From contig CAZARU010000007.1 in NCBI GenBank assembly GCA_964487605.1, forward strand, positions 53,261 to 117,260: 64,000 nucleotides of DNA, read 5' to 3'. The notes beneath the pieces were generated by a model. The model saw nothing but the letters and a program-made list of their open reading frames with translations. It was not told where the DNA came from and did not search any database. The first letter of the stretch is position 1. Every line of letters begins with the position of its first letter. A program made the translations under genes and the position numbers. The DNA is from JAJDAH01 sp964487605. GTDB lineage: Bacteria > Myxococcota_A > Polyangia > Polyangiales > Polyangiaceae. Below, piece by piece: positions 51,510 through 61,826 of this stretch.

Positions 51510-54500
51510 CTACCCCGCCAGACCGAGCCGCTTGCGCGCCTCGGCGTAGGCGTCGCTCACACTGAAGACCGCGAGGTCCCGCGCCTCGGGGTTGCGGACG
51601 ATCCACTTGAGCCGCTCCACGCCCTCCGTGGGCACGTCCTGGTGGCCACCGGCCAGCGCCACGCCGCGCACCGCGGCATTCGGGTCGCCGACCGCCAGCA
51701 GCGCAGCTCGGTTTCCGAACTCGTGGATCGCCGTGGCGAGCTGGCTCGCCCGGTTCCCGATCGCACCCGAGACCTCCAGCGCGAGCACCGCGACGTCGTC
51801 GTCGATGCGACTGGGGAGGGTGCGCTTGATCTTGGCCTCTGCCTCGGCCAGCTTTCGCGCGTCGACGCCCTGGGGCTGCCAGTCCGGAGTGAACGTGCGC
51901 AAGAGGGCGGCGATGACCGGCCAGAGATCGATCGGCGCCGTTCGCGCGAGCGCTGCGGCGTTGCTCTGCAAGACCTTCACGGCTCGCACGAAGAGGAACG
52001 ATCGGACGGCGTCGTCCGTGCTCTCGAGGAGCGCGGAGCCGAACACGATCTGCGGCGGGTTGGCGCTGAGCGGCATGCACACGGGGCCGATGGCGTTCGA
52101 GACGAGCACGTCGAGGTTCTGGATCCCGAATGCGGCGGCGGCCTGGCGAAACTGCGCCCCGACGTCCGCCGCCTGGGCGGGCAGGGGTGCGGCGCGGAGT
52201 GACTTGGGATCGAGCGCGTAGGCGTTGTCGAGCGCGGGGCCGGTCTTGCGCAGGAGCGACCGCAGCGGCGCCGTCAGCAGCTCGGGCGCGATGAGCTCGT
52301 CGAGGCGGGCGTCGCCCGCGCCGAGTCCGGCGCCGCGGACGGAGACGTCCTCACCCCGCAGCGCGCCGAGCGTCGCCTTGGCGATGGCCGCGGCATCGGG
52401 ACCCGAGCGCAGCTCCGCCACCACGGCGAGGATCTCGAAGAACGAGGGATCGAACCGTCCGGTGTTGAGGGCGCGGCGCGCGTCGTTCGCCGCGCGATCG
52501 AGCAGGACGTTCAGTGCGGCCGTCTCGCCGTGGCGTTGATGGAACGCCGCGAGCGCCATGAGCACCTCGGCGCTCTGCGGCCAGGCCTTGCGCGCCTTGT
52601 CCAGCACGGACTCCGCTTGCCGGCGGTCGCCCGCGGTTCGCTCGTGCACGGCGGCGAGGGCCAGCGTTCGGTCCCGCTTCTCGTCGGGATTGGTCGCGGC
52701 GTTCACCAGCTCCGTGGCGAGGCGGATCGCGTCCGCGGGCTGTCCCAGCCGACCGTAGACGTCCACGAGTCGCACCTTGCCGTCGACGTCGTTGGGCTGA
52801 CGCTTGAGCACTTCCTTGTAGGCGAGCTCCGCGCGCTGCGGGTTCGGCAGGTTGCCGTCGTACAGCCCGCCGAGCTTGCGGTAGATCTCCGCCTGCCGCT
52901 CCGGCTCCTGGGCGTTGCGCGCCAGCCGGATCCACGCCTGTTCCGCGCCCTCCCAGTCGCCTTCGGCGGCGCAGAGATCCGCGAAGGCGTCGAGCGCGTC
53001 GGTGTGGTCGGGGTTCGCGTCCAGCGCCGCGGCGAGGGCCTGCCGGGCGGCGTCGCGCTCCCCCACCTCCGCGAGCGCTCGACCGCGCGTGACCTCGAGG
53101 GCGACGCGCTCGGCCGGGTCGGTCGTCGCGTCCAGACGGCGCTCGAGGAGCGCGGCGAGCCGGGTGCTGTCCTGTGCGGCCACGTACGCGGCCTGAAGCC
53201 GTCGGAAGACGTCGTCTTGACGAACGTCGATCGCGCTCGCCTGCTCCAGCGCTGAGACACCGCGCTCCACGTTCTCGGTCCGGTCGAGCCAGAGCACCGC
53301 CGCGCGGTACCAGGCGTCGAGCCGGTGCCCGTCCACCCTGCTGAGCTGCGCGACCACCTCGAACGCCTCCGCGGCCTCGGTCGCCTGGTCGGAGTGCGCG
53401 AGCACCTCCGCGCGCCGCCGGGCTGCGGGCAGATGATCGGGTGCCAGCTCCGCCACCCGCTCGAGGAGCGACCGAGCCTCGTCGTCCTTGCCCGTGAGAC
53501 GGGCCGCCTCCGCCGCGCGGGCCAGGAGCGCCGCCTGGTCTCGCGGTCGGCCGACGCGCTCGACCAGGCGCAGCACCGAAGCCAGCTCGTCCGCCGGGTT
53601 CGAGCCCAGCGTCGCCATGGCCGCGGCGCCTCGGAGCGCCCACAGCGTGGGCTGAGGTTGGGCCGCTGCGATCGCGATGGCCGGTGCGGCGTCGGCGAGC
53701 TCACCGGCGTTGACGGCGATGCGGGCGGCCAGCACCGCGTGCGCGGACGACTCGGGTTCCGGCAGCTCCTTCGCGAGGGTCAGCGCCGTCGGCCCGAGGT
53801 CGTCGATGCGCCCCTCGGCGAGCAACGCGCTCTCCAGGTAGGCGAGGGACGGAAGGTAGGACGGGTGGCTCTCCAGGATCGCGCTGTGCCACAGCCGGGC
53901 GCTCGCCTGATCGCCGCGGCCAGCGTCGATGGCCGCGAGCTGCTCGTAGAGCTCGCGCTGCGCGATGGGATCCTCTTCCTGCTTGGCGCGGGCCAGCAGC
54001 GTTTCGGCGAGTCGGGCGGCTCCGGAACTCGCTCCCGTGGTGCGCTCCGCGACGACCGCGGCGATGGCTCCTCCGCCCGCCTCCACGGCGCCGGTGGCCG
54101 CGCGCGATGCGCTCTCCATGTCGCCGCCGCGCTCGTACTCGAGGGCGGCTTCGAGGAGCAGCCGCGACTTGGTGTCGGGTTCCGCGGACTGCGCGGCCGC
54201 CTCCCGCCAGGCCGCTCGCTGCGCGGGCTCGGGGGCCGCGAGGCGCTCGTGCAGCTCGCGCAGTCCGACGTCGCTGGGGCGGGCGCGCGCGGCGTCTTCC
54301 AGCAGGGCGCCGGCCGTCGCGGCCTCCTCGTCGGCGATGAGCAGCGCTTCCCTGACGAGATCGAGGCCGCGCTCGAGGGGATCGGTGGCGGCTTCGCGTC
54401 GCCGGCGCACCCAGTCGAGGAGGCGATCCTGCTCGCCCTGCGCGCGCGCCAGCAGCTCGCCGCGCGCGTAGGCCAGGGGCAAGGAGGGTCGTGCCGACGC

Positions 54501-56978
54501 GGCCTCGCCCAGGAGCCCCGCGTAGAGCTCGGCGTCGCCTTGGGCACCGAGGCGCGTCGCGGCCTCGACGAGCAACAGCGACCGACCCGCGTCGTCGGGC
54601 AGCGCGCGCGCCACGCCCGCGAGCAGCGTCGCCGCGGACCTCGGATCGCTCGCGGGGAGCAGCGCACGCACGGCGCACTCCGCGTCCTCGTCGCTGCCGA
54701 GCGCGGCGGCGTAGGCGGAGCGAGCTTCGTCGGCAGACTGCCCCAGCTCCAAGGCGAGCGCGCGCGCCAGGTGCGCGTCACGGTCGGGCTCCCCCGGGCG
54801 CCACGCGGCCAGCGCTCCGGCGACGTCCGACGCGGATCTCGCGCCCAGTGCGATCTCGAGCCCGAAGAGCCTCACTGCCGGCGAATCCGGCGCCGCCGCA
54901 GCGAGGGACGCGAGCGCCTCGCGGAAGCCGTCGTCCAGCGTCCCCGCGACCAGTGTTCGGCCGAACGCCGCGGCGGCGCGCGAGGCACCGGATCCGGCCC
55001 AGACGTCGGGCACCTTGCCACCCTCGGTGGCCGCTGCGGCCGCGGCAGCCGCGAGCGGGCGCCGCGCCTCGTCGCTCGCCATGGCGGCAACCCACGGTCG
55101 AACGACCACCGGGTCTCCGCCGGTCAGCGCCGCCAGCGCGACCCGATCCGCCGGCGTGAACGGGTCGCTCGCGGAGTCGTCGCGCCCCGAGATGGCCGCC
55201 TCGACGCCTCTGGCGTCTCCCTGCTCGAGGGCGCGCGCGGCGAGCGCGCGCAGTACGGCCGGTGTCGGAGCGCTGCCCGCGAGGGCGGTGAGGGCCTCGA
55301 TGGCGCGCGGTCGATGCTCGGCGTCGTGCGCGAAGAGCGCGGCGCACAGCCACCGCACCGGTTCGGCGAGCTCGGGCAGCGCCGCGAGGCGTTCGAGGGC
55401 CTCACCTGCTGCTCCGCGGTCGCCGGCAGCCAGCGCGCGACCGGCGCGGACGAACGTCAGCAGCGCAGGCGCCGGCTCGGCGCCGGGTCCAGGAGCCGCG
55501 CCGCGGAGTTCGGCGAGGTTCGCGGCCGCGCCCGCGAGCTGGCCGAGCTCGTCCGGCCACTTCATCTTCGGCGGCGCGCCGCCGGCGGCGAGCATCGCCG
55601 CGAACCGGTGCACGTGGGGACGCGGATCTCCGGGAAGCAGCCGGGAGATCTGGTCCAGCTTGCGCTGGGCCATGACCGCGTCCTGGGACACCGCGCGGTG
55701 AATCTCCGCGGACAGGGCTGCCGCGTGGGCGCGCGTCTCCGGCGTGGGCGCGCCGCGCACCTCCCCTTCGAGGGCCGTGGTGACGGCCTTCCAGTCGCCC
55801 TCTTGCGCCGCGAGCCACCTCGACATCCGCGCGGCCACCTGGAGCGTCGGGGCTGCGCGCATGGCCTCGGCCGCGCACTTGCGCGCCCGCGTCATGTCGT
55901 CGAGCATGGCCCACAGCTCGGCGGTGACCACGAGCGTCCGGCCGCGCACGGCGGGATCTTCGCTTCGTGTCGCCTCGGCCTCGAGCCACTCGGCTCGCGC
56001 GCGCATGACCTCGGTCGCGCGTTGCTCGGCCAGGTGGGCGGACGCGCGGCGTTCGTCGGCCCACGACGGGGCCTCTGCCGCAGGCTCGACCACGGGCGCC
56101 GCTCGCTCGGGTTCCGGCTCCGGCTCCGGCTCTTCGTCGTCGAATGCTTCGAGCGGCACGTCTTCGCCGAGCCCTTCGAGCGCGGCGGCCTCGTTCGCAG
56201 GGCTCGGCTCGCTCGGGTCCGCGGGAGCCTCGGGCGCGGCGGCGGACGGCTCGGCGAGCACTTCCGCGCCGAGGGCCTCGAAATCGAGCGAGTCCGCCTC
56301 GAGGTCGTCGAGCGTGCTCGACCGCGAGGGCGGCGCGACGGGCTGCTCCGAGCGCTCGGTCGGCGGCGTGGCGCTCGAGCTCGGGACGGGCGTCACCCGG
56401 TCGTCCAGCGTCGCGCTCGCCGGACGCGGCGACGGCGCGGCGAGAGCGGTCTTGCCCAGCGGGTCGACGCCGCCCTGCTTCGCGATCGGCGAGGGCCGCT
56501 GCGGCACGGTACGCCCCAGCGGGCTGACGTCCAGGCGGGCGCGCGCCGGCGGGCGATCGACGTCCACGATCGCGGGCAGCGGCGCCGTTCGCGGCGCCAC
56601 CGGGCTGCTCGCCAGCGGAAACGGGGCGCGCGGCGGAGGTCCTGCCGGATTGACCGCCGGAGGCGTCGCGGTCGCTTCGGCCCTGGGGACTCGCGGTCTC
56701 GGCGCAGCCGGTGCGTCGGCGCCGGGCACCCTACCGGTCATGGTGATCTCGTCGGCCGGGTAGCCCCGGTCGTCAGGCACGTGGAGGGTCGGGCCCGGCT
56801 GGCTCGTGGGGGGCAGCTCCTCCAGCGGCCCGGGATCGTCGAAGAGCGAGTCGAGCAGCGCGTCCGGCTCGAAGTCCAGATCGCCGCCGAGCGCGGCGCC
56901 GATGTCGCGCGCAGAGCCGCTCTGCCCCGCAGCGGTGGGTCGCTTCGGCGCCGGCGGCTTGTCGTTCTCGTCGCTCAC
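51510..56978 (-). CDS. Giant TPR-repeat protein, 1822 aa
   Basis: A frame of 1822 residues from GTG 56978 (SDENDKPPAPKRPTAAG), overlapping the stop of the upstream TPR gene. The first ~330 residues are disordered, Pro/Ala/Glu-rich, with a repeated LG(R/K)T phrase (PLGRTVPQRP, PLGKTALAAP). From about 350 to 1500 helical pairs of the TPR/Sel1 type run almost without break (for example ALAAALDANPDHTDALDAF). The last ~300 residues are a globular domain that also occurs, divergent, at the end of the next protein. There is no signal peptide. Very large helical repeats suggest a scaffold. Function unassigned; it recalls the huge TPR proteins of gliding loci. Confidence 0.78.
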   Translation of the reverse strand: MSDENDKPPAPKRPTAAGQSGSARDIGAALGGDLDFEPDALLDSLFDDPGPLEELPPTSQPGPTLHVPDDRGYPADEITMTGRVPGADAPAAPRPRVPRAEATATPPAVNPAGPPPRAPFPLASSPVAPRTAPLPAIVDVDRPPARARLDVSPLGRTVPQRPSPIAKQGGVDPLGKTALAAPSPRPASATLDDRVTPVPSSSATPPTERSEQPVAPPSRSSTLDDLEADSLDFEALGAEVLAEPSAAAPEAPADPSEPSPANEAAALEGLGEDVPLEAFDDEEPEPEPEPERAAPVVEPAAEAPSWADERRASAHLAEQRATEVMRARAEWLEAEATRSEDPAVRGRTLVVTAELWAMLDDMTRARKCAAEAMRAAPTLQVAARMSRWLAAQEGDWKAVTTALEGEVRGAPTPETRAHAAALSAEIHRAVSQDAVMAQRKLDQISRLLPGDPRPHVHRFAAMLAAGGAPPKMKWPDELGQLAGAAANLAELRGAAPGPGAEPAPALLTFVRAGRALAAGDRGAAGEALERLAALPELAEPVRWLCAALFAHDAEHRPRAIEALTALAGSAPTPAVLRALAARALEQGDARGVEAAISGRDDSASDPFTPADRVALAALTGGDPVVVRPWVAAMASDEARRPLAAAAAAAATEGGKVPDVWAGSGASRAAAAFGRTLVAGTLDDGFREALASLAAAAPDSPAVRLFGLEIALGARSASDVAGALAAWRPGEPDRDAHLARALALELGQSADEARSAYAAALGSDEDAECAVRALLPASDPRSAATLLAGVARALPDDAGRSLLLVEAATRLGAQGDAELYAGLLGEAASARPSLPLAYARGELLARAQGEQDRLLDWVRRRREAATDPLERGLDLVREALLIADEEAATAGALLEDAARARPSDVGLRELHERLAAPEPAQRAAWREAAAQSAEPDTKSRLLLEAALEYERGGDMESASRAATGAVEAGGGAIAAVVAERTTGASSGAARLAETLLARAKQEEDPIAQRELYEQLAAIDAGRGDQASARLWHSAILESHPSYLPSLAYLESALLAEGRIDDLGPTALTLAKELPEPESSAHAVLAARIAVNAGELADAAPAIAIAAAQPQPTLWALRGAAAMATLGSNPADELASVLRLVERVGRPRDQAALLARAAEAARLTGKDDEARSLLERVAELAPDHLPAARRRAEVLAHSDQATEAAEAFEVVAQLSRVDGHRLDAWYRAAVLWLDRTENVERGVSALEQASAIDVRQDDVFRRLQAAYVAAQDSTRLAALLERRLDATTDPAERVALEVTRGRALAEVGERDAARQALAAALDANPDHTDALDAFADLCAAEGDWEGAEQAWIRLARNAQEPERQAEIYRKLGGLYDGNLPNPQRAELAYKEVLKRQPNDVDGKVRLVDVYGRLGQPADAIRLATELVNAATNPDEKRDRTLALAAVHERTAGDRRQAESVLDKARKAWPQSAEVLMALAAFHQRHGETAALNVLLDRAANDARRALNTGRFDPSFFEILAVVAELRSGPDAAAIAKATLGALRGEDVSVRGAGLGAGDARLDELIAPELLTAPLRSLLRKTGPALDNAYALDPKSLRAAPLPAQAADVGAQFRQAAAAFGIQNLDVLVSNAIGPVCMPLSANPPQIVFGSALLESTDDAVRSFLFVRAVKVLQSNAAALARTAPIDLWPVIAALLRTFTPDWQPQGVDARKLAEAEAKIKRTLPSRIDDDVAVLALEVSGAIGNRASQLATAIHEFGNRAALLAVGDPNAAVRGVALAGGHQDVPTEGVERLKWIVRNPEARDLAVFSVSDAYAEARKRLGLAG

Positions 56979-59900
56979 CGGACACCCATGCCGAGCTGCT
57001 CGCGTAGGGCGAGGTAGGTCGGAGAGAGCGCGAACGCGAGCAGGCGACGCGCCCGCTCCTGTGATTCGTTGGAGGCGCCGAGCTGTCCGCGCGGCGTGCC
57101 TTCGATGGCCGAGAGCACGTGCGACACGTCTCCAGCAGCGATGGCGGCGAGCCGGTCCAGGCTGGCGACTGCTGCCCGCACCCACGCGAGCGGATCGGGC
57201 TGCGATCGAGCGACGGGCTCGGCGAGCTGCGGCAACAGCTTGCGAACCTTCCGGCTGATGCCCTTGCCGAGCTGGCGCTCGAACTCTCCGAGCATGGCGT
57301 AGGCAGGAGAGGGAACCTCGAAGCCTCCGAGCTTGCAGCTCGCGACGACCAGCGCGGCGATGTCGGAGGGGTCGCGGTGCCTCAAGATGGACGTCCCGCG
57401 GCGAATCGCGAAGAGCTCGCGTGCGACGAGCTGCCGCGCGACGGGCGTGAGCGGCGATCCCACGCTCGCGCCGATCACGAGCGACGGGACCTCGCCGGGG
57501 ATCCCGAAGACCGCGTCGGGGCGCGGTCCGCCCACGTACAGCTCGAACTCACCGAGGCCCAGCGCTCCGGCCCACGCCGCGATCTCGTTGCGCACCGCGA
57601 GCCCCGCGCTGGGCTTGACTCGCTCCCGCTTGGACACCCCGAATGCTTCCAGTCCCGGACCCAGGGTCTCCGCGAAAGTGGGGGCGAGCGCGCGCATCAT
57701 GTCCGCCAGGGGGCCACGGTCCTCCGGGTGGCAGAGGTCGGGGATGCGCTCTTCGTCGATGGCGATCTGAGGCGTCCGCGCCACGCGCTCGTCGAGCGTC
57801 CGGAGCTCGTCGTCTATGGAGGCGGTGCCGTGGCCCACGGCGACGAGAGCCCCGAGCGTCGCCTGGCGCAGCGGGGCGTCCTCGATGTACGCCGCGATGT
57901 GCGCGAGCCGACCGATGCGGACCTCGTCCAGGGGGTTGCGCGCGATCCCGGCGACGGTCACTTCTCGGCCGCGGCGCAGCAGCGGTCGCGCCAGGTCCAC
58001 CGCCAGCGCGCCGGACAGGACGAGGTCGAGCGCTTCACCGTCGTCCGGGATCTCCGTCAGCAGGCGCTGAACGGCCGCCACGGCGCGGCCGGCGTCCGCG
58101 CGGCGATCGCGATGGATCACCATCGCGAAGCGGGCGGCTTCGGCTCGCCCCTCCGGCGTTTCCCGCTCGTTCATGAGCTCTTCGAGGATGGACGTCGCGC
58201 GTTCCCAGTCTTCGACCAGTGCGGCCGTCTTCGCCAGCCGTTCGCGCACGGGCGGAGTGCTCAGCCCGGCGTCGTGCAGGCCGGCGAGCACACCCAGCGC
58301 CCGCTGCGGCTGGCCCAGCTTCTTCTCGAAGATGTCCACCGCGGCGACACCGCTCATGAGGCGCTGCTTGACCGGCGCGTCGTCGAGCTCCGAGAGCCGG
58401 GCCAGGTTCTCGGCGGCCTCCGGGAGCTTGCCGAGGGTGATGTAGATCTCACCGGAGAGCGCGAGCGCGCCGACGTGGTCCGGCTCGAGCATGGTGACGT
58501 TCTCGAGCGCGGTCATCGCGCCCTCGCGATCCCCTGCTTCGCGCAGGACGCGAGCCCGCTCCCAGAAGAGCTTGGCGATCTCGACGGGGTCCTCGGCGAC
58601 GGCGAGGCGCTTGTCGATCAGCTCGAGGAGCCGCGGGCCGTCCTTACGCGAGCGCACGAGGCGGAACAGGCGATCGAACGCGTCGAACCGGTGGATGTCG
58701 CGACCGACCGCGCGCTCCAGCGCGAGAGTGCCGCGAGCGGTGTCGCCGAGCTCGTCGAGGAGTATGACGGCCGCGGCCTCCCAGAGCGCGGCGCCGCGTT
58801 CGTCTTCGGCGACGGTGTCGCCGAGTGCGGCGCACGCCTCGGCGACCGTCGTACGATCCCCCAGCGCCTCGGCGGCGGCGCGGAGCCCGTCCCAGCCGAC
58901 GACGTCGGTGGGATGAGCCTCGACGAAGCTCCCGAAGAGACGCGCGGCGGTCGCAGCGTCGCCGGCGAGCAGAGCGTTCCAGCCCGCGAGCGCGGTGACG
59001 GCGCTCGCGCTGTCATCGCCCAGCGCGGAGCCCACCGAGGAGAGCGCGTACGCCCGGCGCCGAGGATCGCAGCCGGGCTGCGCCAGCTCGAGGTTGGTGA
59101 GCAGCGTCTCGGGATCGTTGCCGCTGGCGAGTGACTGGGACTCGTCTCCGCCGGCCAGCGCTATGAGCGCGGCGCTGGACGAGATGGCCGCGCCCTGCCG
59201 GCCACCGAGGCGGGCGGCGAGCCGTCGTCTCGCGAGCACCTCTTGCTCGGGATCGGTCACCGCGATGCTCGCGCCGATCCACTCGAGCGCGGACTCGAGT
59301 CCTTCGTCGGCAGCGGCCCAGGCTGCGGCGCTCGCCAGCACGCCGTCCAGATCTCCGGTTTCGCCGAGGGCGGCCAGGTTCTGTCCGTGACGTGCCCCGA
59401 GCGCGAGCGCCTGAGCGCCCGCTCCCCGCGCTGCCACCTCCTCCAGGGCCACGGCCCGCGAGTCGGTCGCGCCTTCGCGGCTCCACAGGGCACCTGCGAG
59501 CGTGGCGGCGTCGCGCGCAACGTCGCCGCTCCGGGCGCGCTCGAGCGCAGCGTCCGCGTCGCCGGAGTCGGTCGCGAAGTCGAGGGTGAAGCGTTCGAGC
59601 GAGCCGACGCCACCGTCGTCCGTCACGGCGTCGAGCGCTCGGCGTCGGGCCTCGATGCCGTTGGGGTCGGCCGCTCGGAGCGCCCAGCCGAGCAACGTCC
59701 GTGTTGCTTCGGGGGCGCGGGTGCTGGCGGTGTCGAAGGCTTCCAGGGCGCCGCTCCGGTCGCCCGCTCTCCACCGCAAGAGCCCCGACTCGATCAGATG
59801 CGAGGCCGCCAGATCGTCGTCTGCGCTGGCCGCCGCGGACGCGGCGAGCACCGCCGCGGCGGCGGCGTCGTCCACTCCCCGGAGCGCATGCGCCAGCGCC

Positions 59901-61690
59901 GATGCCACCAGCAAGTCGCCCGGCTCGGCGTCGTGCAGCGAGCGCAGCACGGCGACGGCTTCTTCCTTCGATCCAGCCCCCGCGTGTCGGAACGCGACGA
60001 CGACGCGCAGGGCACGTGCGACGGCGTCATCCGTCTCGACGTCGGCCAGCGAGGCGAGCCCCGCCGCGCCAGCCGCCGAGGTTGCGTCGCCGCCGCCCAG
60101 GTCGAGGGCGTAGGCGCCTAGCGCTTGACCCAGCCAGGCGCCGCCCGGCGCCTTGGCGAGACTCGCGAAGGCCTCGGCCGCTCCCGCTCGATCGCCGCGC
60201 AGCAGGCGGGCCCGCCCCAGCTCGAACCACAGGCCGGGCTGCTCCGCTTCCGGGGCGCCCGCCGCGAGCAGCCGTCGCGTCGACTCCTCGTACCAGGCGC
60301 CGTCGTTGGTGAGCGCGGCCAGGTGCCGACCGACACGGGCCAGCTCGGGTCCCGGCAGCCCGTACATGCCGGCTTGGGAGAGCGCAGCCTTCGCGCCGGA
60401 TGCGTCGCTCGCCAGCCGGGCCCAAGCGTCGGCGGCGAGGACGTAGTAGCGCGCCTTGGCGTCTTCGGTCCCCAGCTCCGCGGCGGCTGCCTCGAGGGAG
60501 GTCGCCAGGTCCTGCGGCGCGGCGCCGCCCGAGAGCAGGTCGAGCTCGAGCGCTCGAGCCGGCAGGCAACCCGGGTCGGCGGTGAGCGCCTGGCCGAGCG
60601 AAGCGAGCGCCTCGGCGGCGTCGCCGGCTGCTGCGGCGGCCTCCGCGATGCGGATCCACAGCGATGCGGCGGCGGGGCCCGTGACGCCGCCCTCGAGCTC
60701 TCGACGGGCCAGTTCGGCGGCCTTGGCGGTATCGCCCGACGCCTGCGCCGCGTGCAGCCGTGCTTTGACGAGCGGCTGGGCGGTCGGCAAGCGCTCGAGG
60801 GCGTGGTCGAGCCGCGTGATGGCGGTCGCGACGTCTCCGCGCCGGCGGTGCGTCTCCGCTGCGCGCAGGAATGCGTCGGCGGCGTGACCCTCGGTGCGTG
60901 CCCGTCGTGGAACGCCGAAGGCGTCGCCCGTGGGCGCGTCGGAGGTCGCGCGGAGGAGCAGCGCCGCGCGAGCCTCCAGGGCCTGCGCGAGGACGTCTTC
61001 GCGGTCCGCACTGGCGGCGACGCGCTCCAGGGTCTGCAGGGCGCGGAAGGTCGCCGCCCCCTTGAGTTCGACGGCCTGCTGCGCGCTGGCGACGGCTTCG
61101 TCCACCTCTCCGGCGGCGAGCTTCAGCTCGGCCAGCGTCGTCAGGAGGAGCGCCTTCCACTCGGGGTGATCGACCCCCGCCGCGCGCGCCGCGAGAGCGC
61201 GGACGCGCATGGCGCCGTCGCCGCGGTGGCCCGCCAGCGCCTCCAGCGCCAGCCACGCGGCGGCGTCGTCGGGGGCCTCGGTCACCGCTTGCTCCAGCGC
61301 GGTGGCCGCCGCCGAGGAATCCTCTCCGTGATCGGTGAGGAAAGCGGCGTACTCGACCAGGGCGCGCGCGGTCTCTGCGGGCGAGTCGCCCAGGCTGGTC
61401 AGGCGCTCCAGAAGCTTTCCGAGGTTCTTGTAGGACTTGCGCCGCCCGATGATGACGATGAGCCGCTCGAGCGGCTCGCGGAAGTCGCCGTCGGCGTTGA
61501 TCGCACCCAGCAGGTCGCGCGCAGCGGCTGCTTCGTCTCCGATCGCGTCTTCGAGGACGCCCAGCTCGAAGAGCAGCGTCGCCTGTCGGCCGGGATCGTC
61601 GGCGCCTTCCAGCTCGGCTCGGAGCCAGCCGAGGGTGGCGGCAACGTCCCCCTCGCGCGCGAGTTCGGACGGCTCGTTCGTGTCGGACAT
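56975..61690 (-). CDS. Giant TPR-repeat protein, 1571 aa, first gene of the pair
   Basis: A 1571-residue protein from ATG 61690 (SDTNEPSELAREGD); an ATG at 61732 would add 14 residues. It starts directly with helical repeats, Ala/Leu/Glu-rich, continuous to about residue 1240 (TTLAELKLAAGEVDEAVASA). The C-terminal ~300 residues are a globular domain (ELYVGGPRPDAVFGIPGEVP, LVIGASVGSPLTPVARQLVARELF) similar in order of segments to the end of the downstream protein. It resembles a metallopeptidase-like layout without HExxH, so probably non-catalytic. Cytoplasmic, no signal peptide. Same frame-overlap coupling as elsewhere. Confidence 0.78.
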   Translation of the reverse strand: MSDTNEPSELAREGDVAATLGWLRAELEGADDPGRQATLLFELGVLEDAIGDEAAAARDLLGAINADGDFREPLERLIVIIGRRKSYKNLGKLLERLTSLGDSPAETARALVEYAAFLTDHGEDSSAAATALEQAVTEAPDDAAAWLALEALAGHRGDGAMRVRALAARAAGVDHPEWKALLLTTLAELKLAAGEVDEAVASAQQAVELKGAATFRALQTLERVAASADREDVLAQALEARAALLLRATSDAPTGDAFGVPRRARTEGHAADAFLRAAETHRRRGDVATAITRLDHALERLPTAQPLVKARLHAAQASGDTAKAAELARRELEGGVTGPAAASLWIRIAEAAAAAGDAAEALASLGQALTADPGCLPARALELDLLSGGAAPQDLATSLEAAAAELGTEDAKARYYVLAADAWARLASDASGAKAALSQAGMYGLPGPELARVGRHLAALTNDGAWYEESTRRLLAAGAPEAEQPGLWFELGRARLLRGDRAGAAEAFASLAKAPGGAWLGQALGAYALDLGGGDATSAAGAAGLASLADVETDDAVARALRVVVAFRHAGAGSKEEAVAVLRSLHDAEPGDLLVASALAHALRGVDDAAAAAVLAASAAASADDDLAASHLIESGLLRWRAGDRSGALEAFDTASTRAPEATRTLLGWALRAADPNGIEARRRALDAVTDDGGVGSLERFTLDFATDSGDADAALERARSGDVARDAATLAGALWSREGATDSRAVALEEVAARGAGAQALALGARHGQNLAALGETGDLDGVLASAAAWAAADEGLESALEWIGASIAVTDPEQEVLARRRLAARLGGRQGAAISSSAALIALAGGDESQSLASGNDPETLLTNLELAQPGCDPRRRAYALSSVGSALGDDSASAVTALAGWNALLAGDAATAARLFGSFVEAHPTDVVGWDGLRAAAEALGDRTTVAEACAALGDTVAEDERGAALWEAAAVILLDELGDTARGTLALERAVGRDIHRFDAFDRLFRLVRSRKDGPRLLELIDKRLAVAEDPVEIAKLFWERARVLREAGDREGAMTALENVTMLEPDHVGALALSGEIYITLGKLPEAAENLARLSELDDAPVKQRLMSGVAAVDIFEKKLGQPQRALGVLAGLHDAGLSTPPVRERLAKTAALVEDWERATSILEELMNERETPEGRAEAARFAMVIHRDRRADAGRAVAAVQRLLTEIPDDGEALDLVLSGALAVDLARPLLRRGREVTVAGIARNPLDEVRIGRLAHIAAYIEDAPLRQATLGALVAVGHGTASIDDELRTLDERVARTPQIAIDEERIPDLCHPEDRGPLADMMRALAPTFAETLGPGLEAFGVSKRERVKPSAGLAVRNEIAAWAGALGLGEFELYVGGPRPDAVFGIPGEVPSLVIGASVGSPLTPVARQLVARELFAIRRGTSILRHRDPSDIAALVVASCKLGGFEVPSPAYAMLGEFERQLGKGISRKVRKLLPQLAEPVARSQPDPLAWVRAAVASLDRLAAIAAGDVSHVLSAIEGTPRGQLGASNESQERARRLLAFALSPTYLALREQLGMGVR

Positions 61691-61826
61691 CGATGGTGTG
61701 GACGTGGGGCGCTTCGGGGGGCGTTCAACCATAGAAGGGTAGGCGGCCGACGTGAAGGGTCGCGGGCGTGGCCCGAACGAAAGCGGGTTCGGGCGCTTCG
61801 GGCTGGCCGGGGGCCACCCGGTGCCG

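Noticed and set aside
53325..57017. Plus-strand frame of 1230 codons opposite the giant TPR gene
   Set aside because: Arg/Gly-rich antisense shadow with no domain; the minus strand encodes regular helical repeats.
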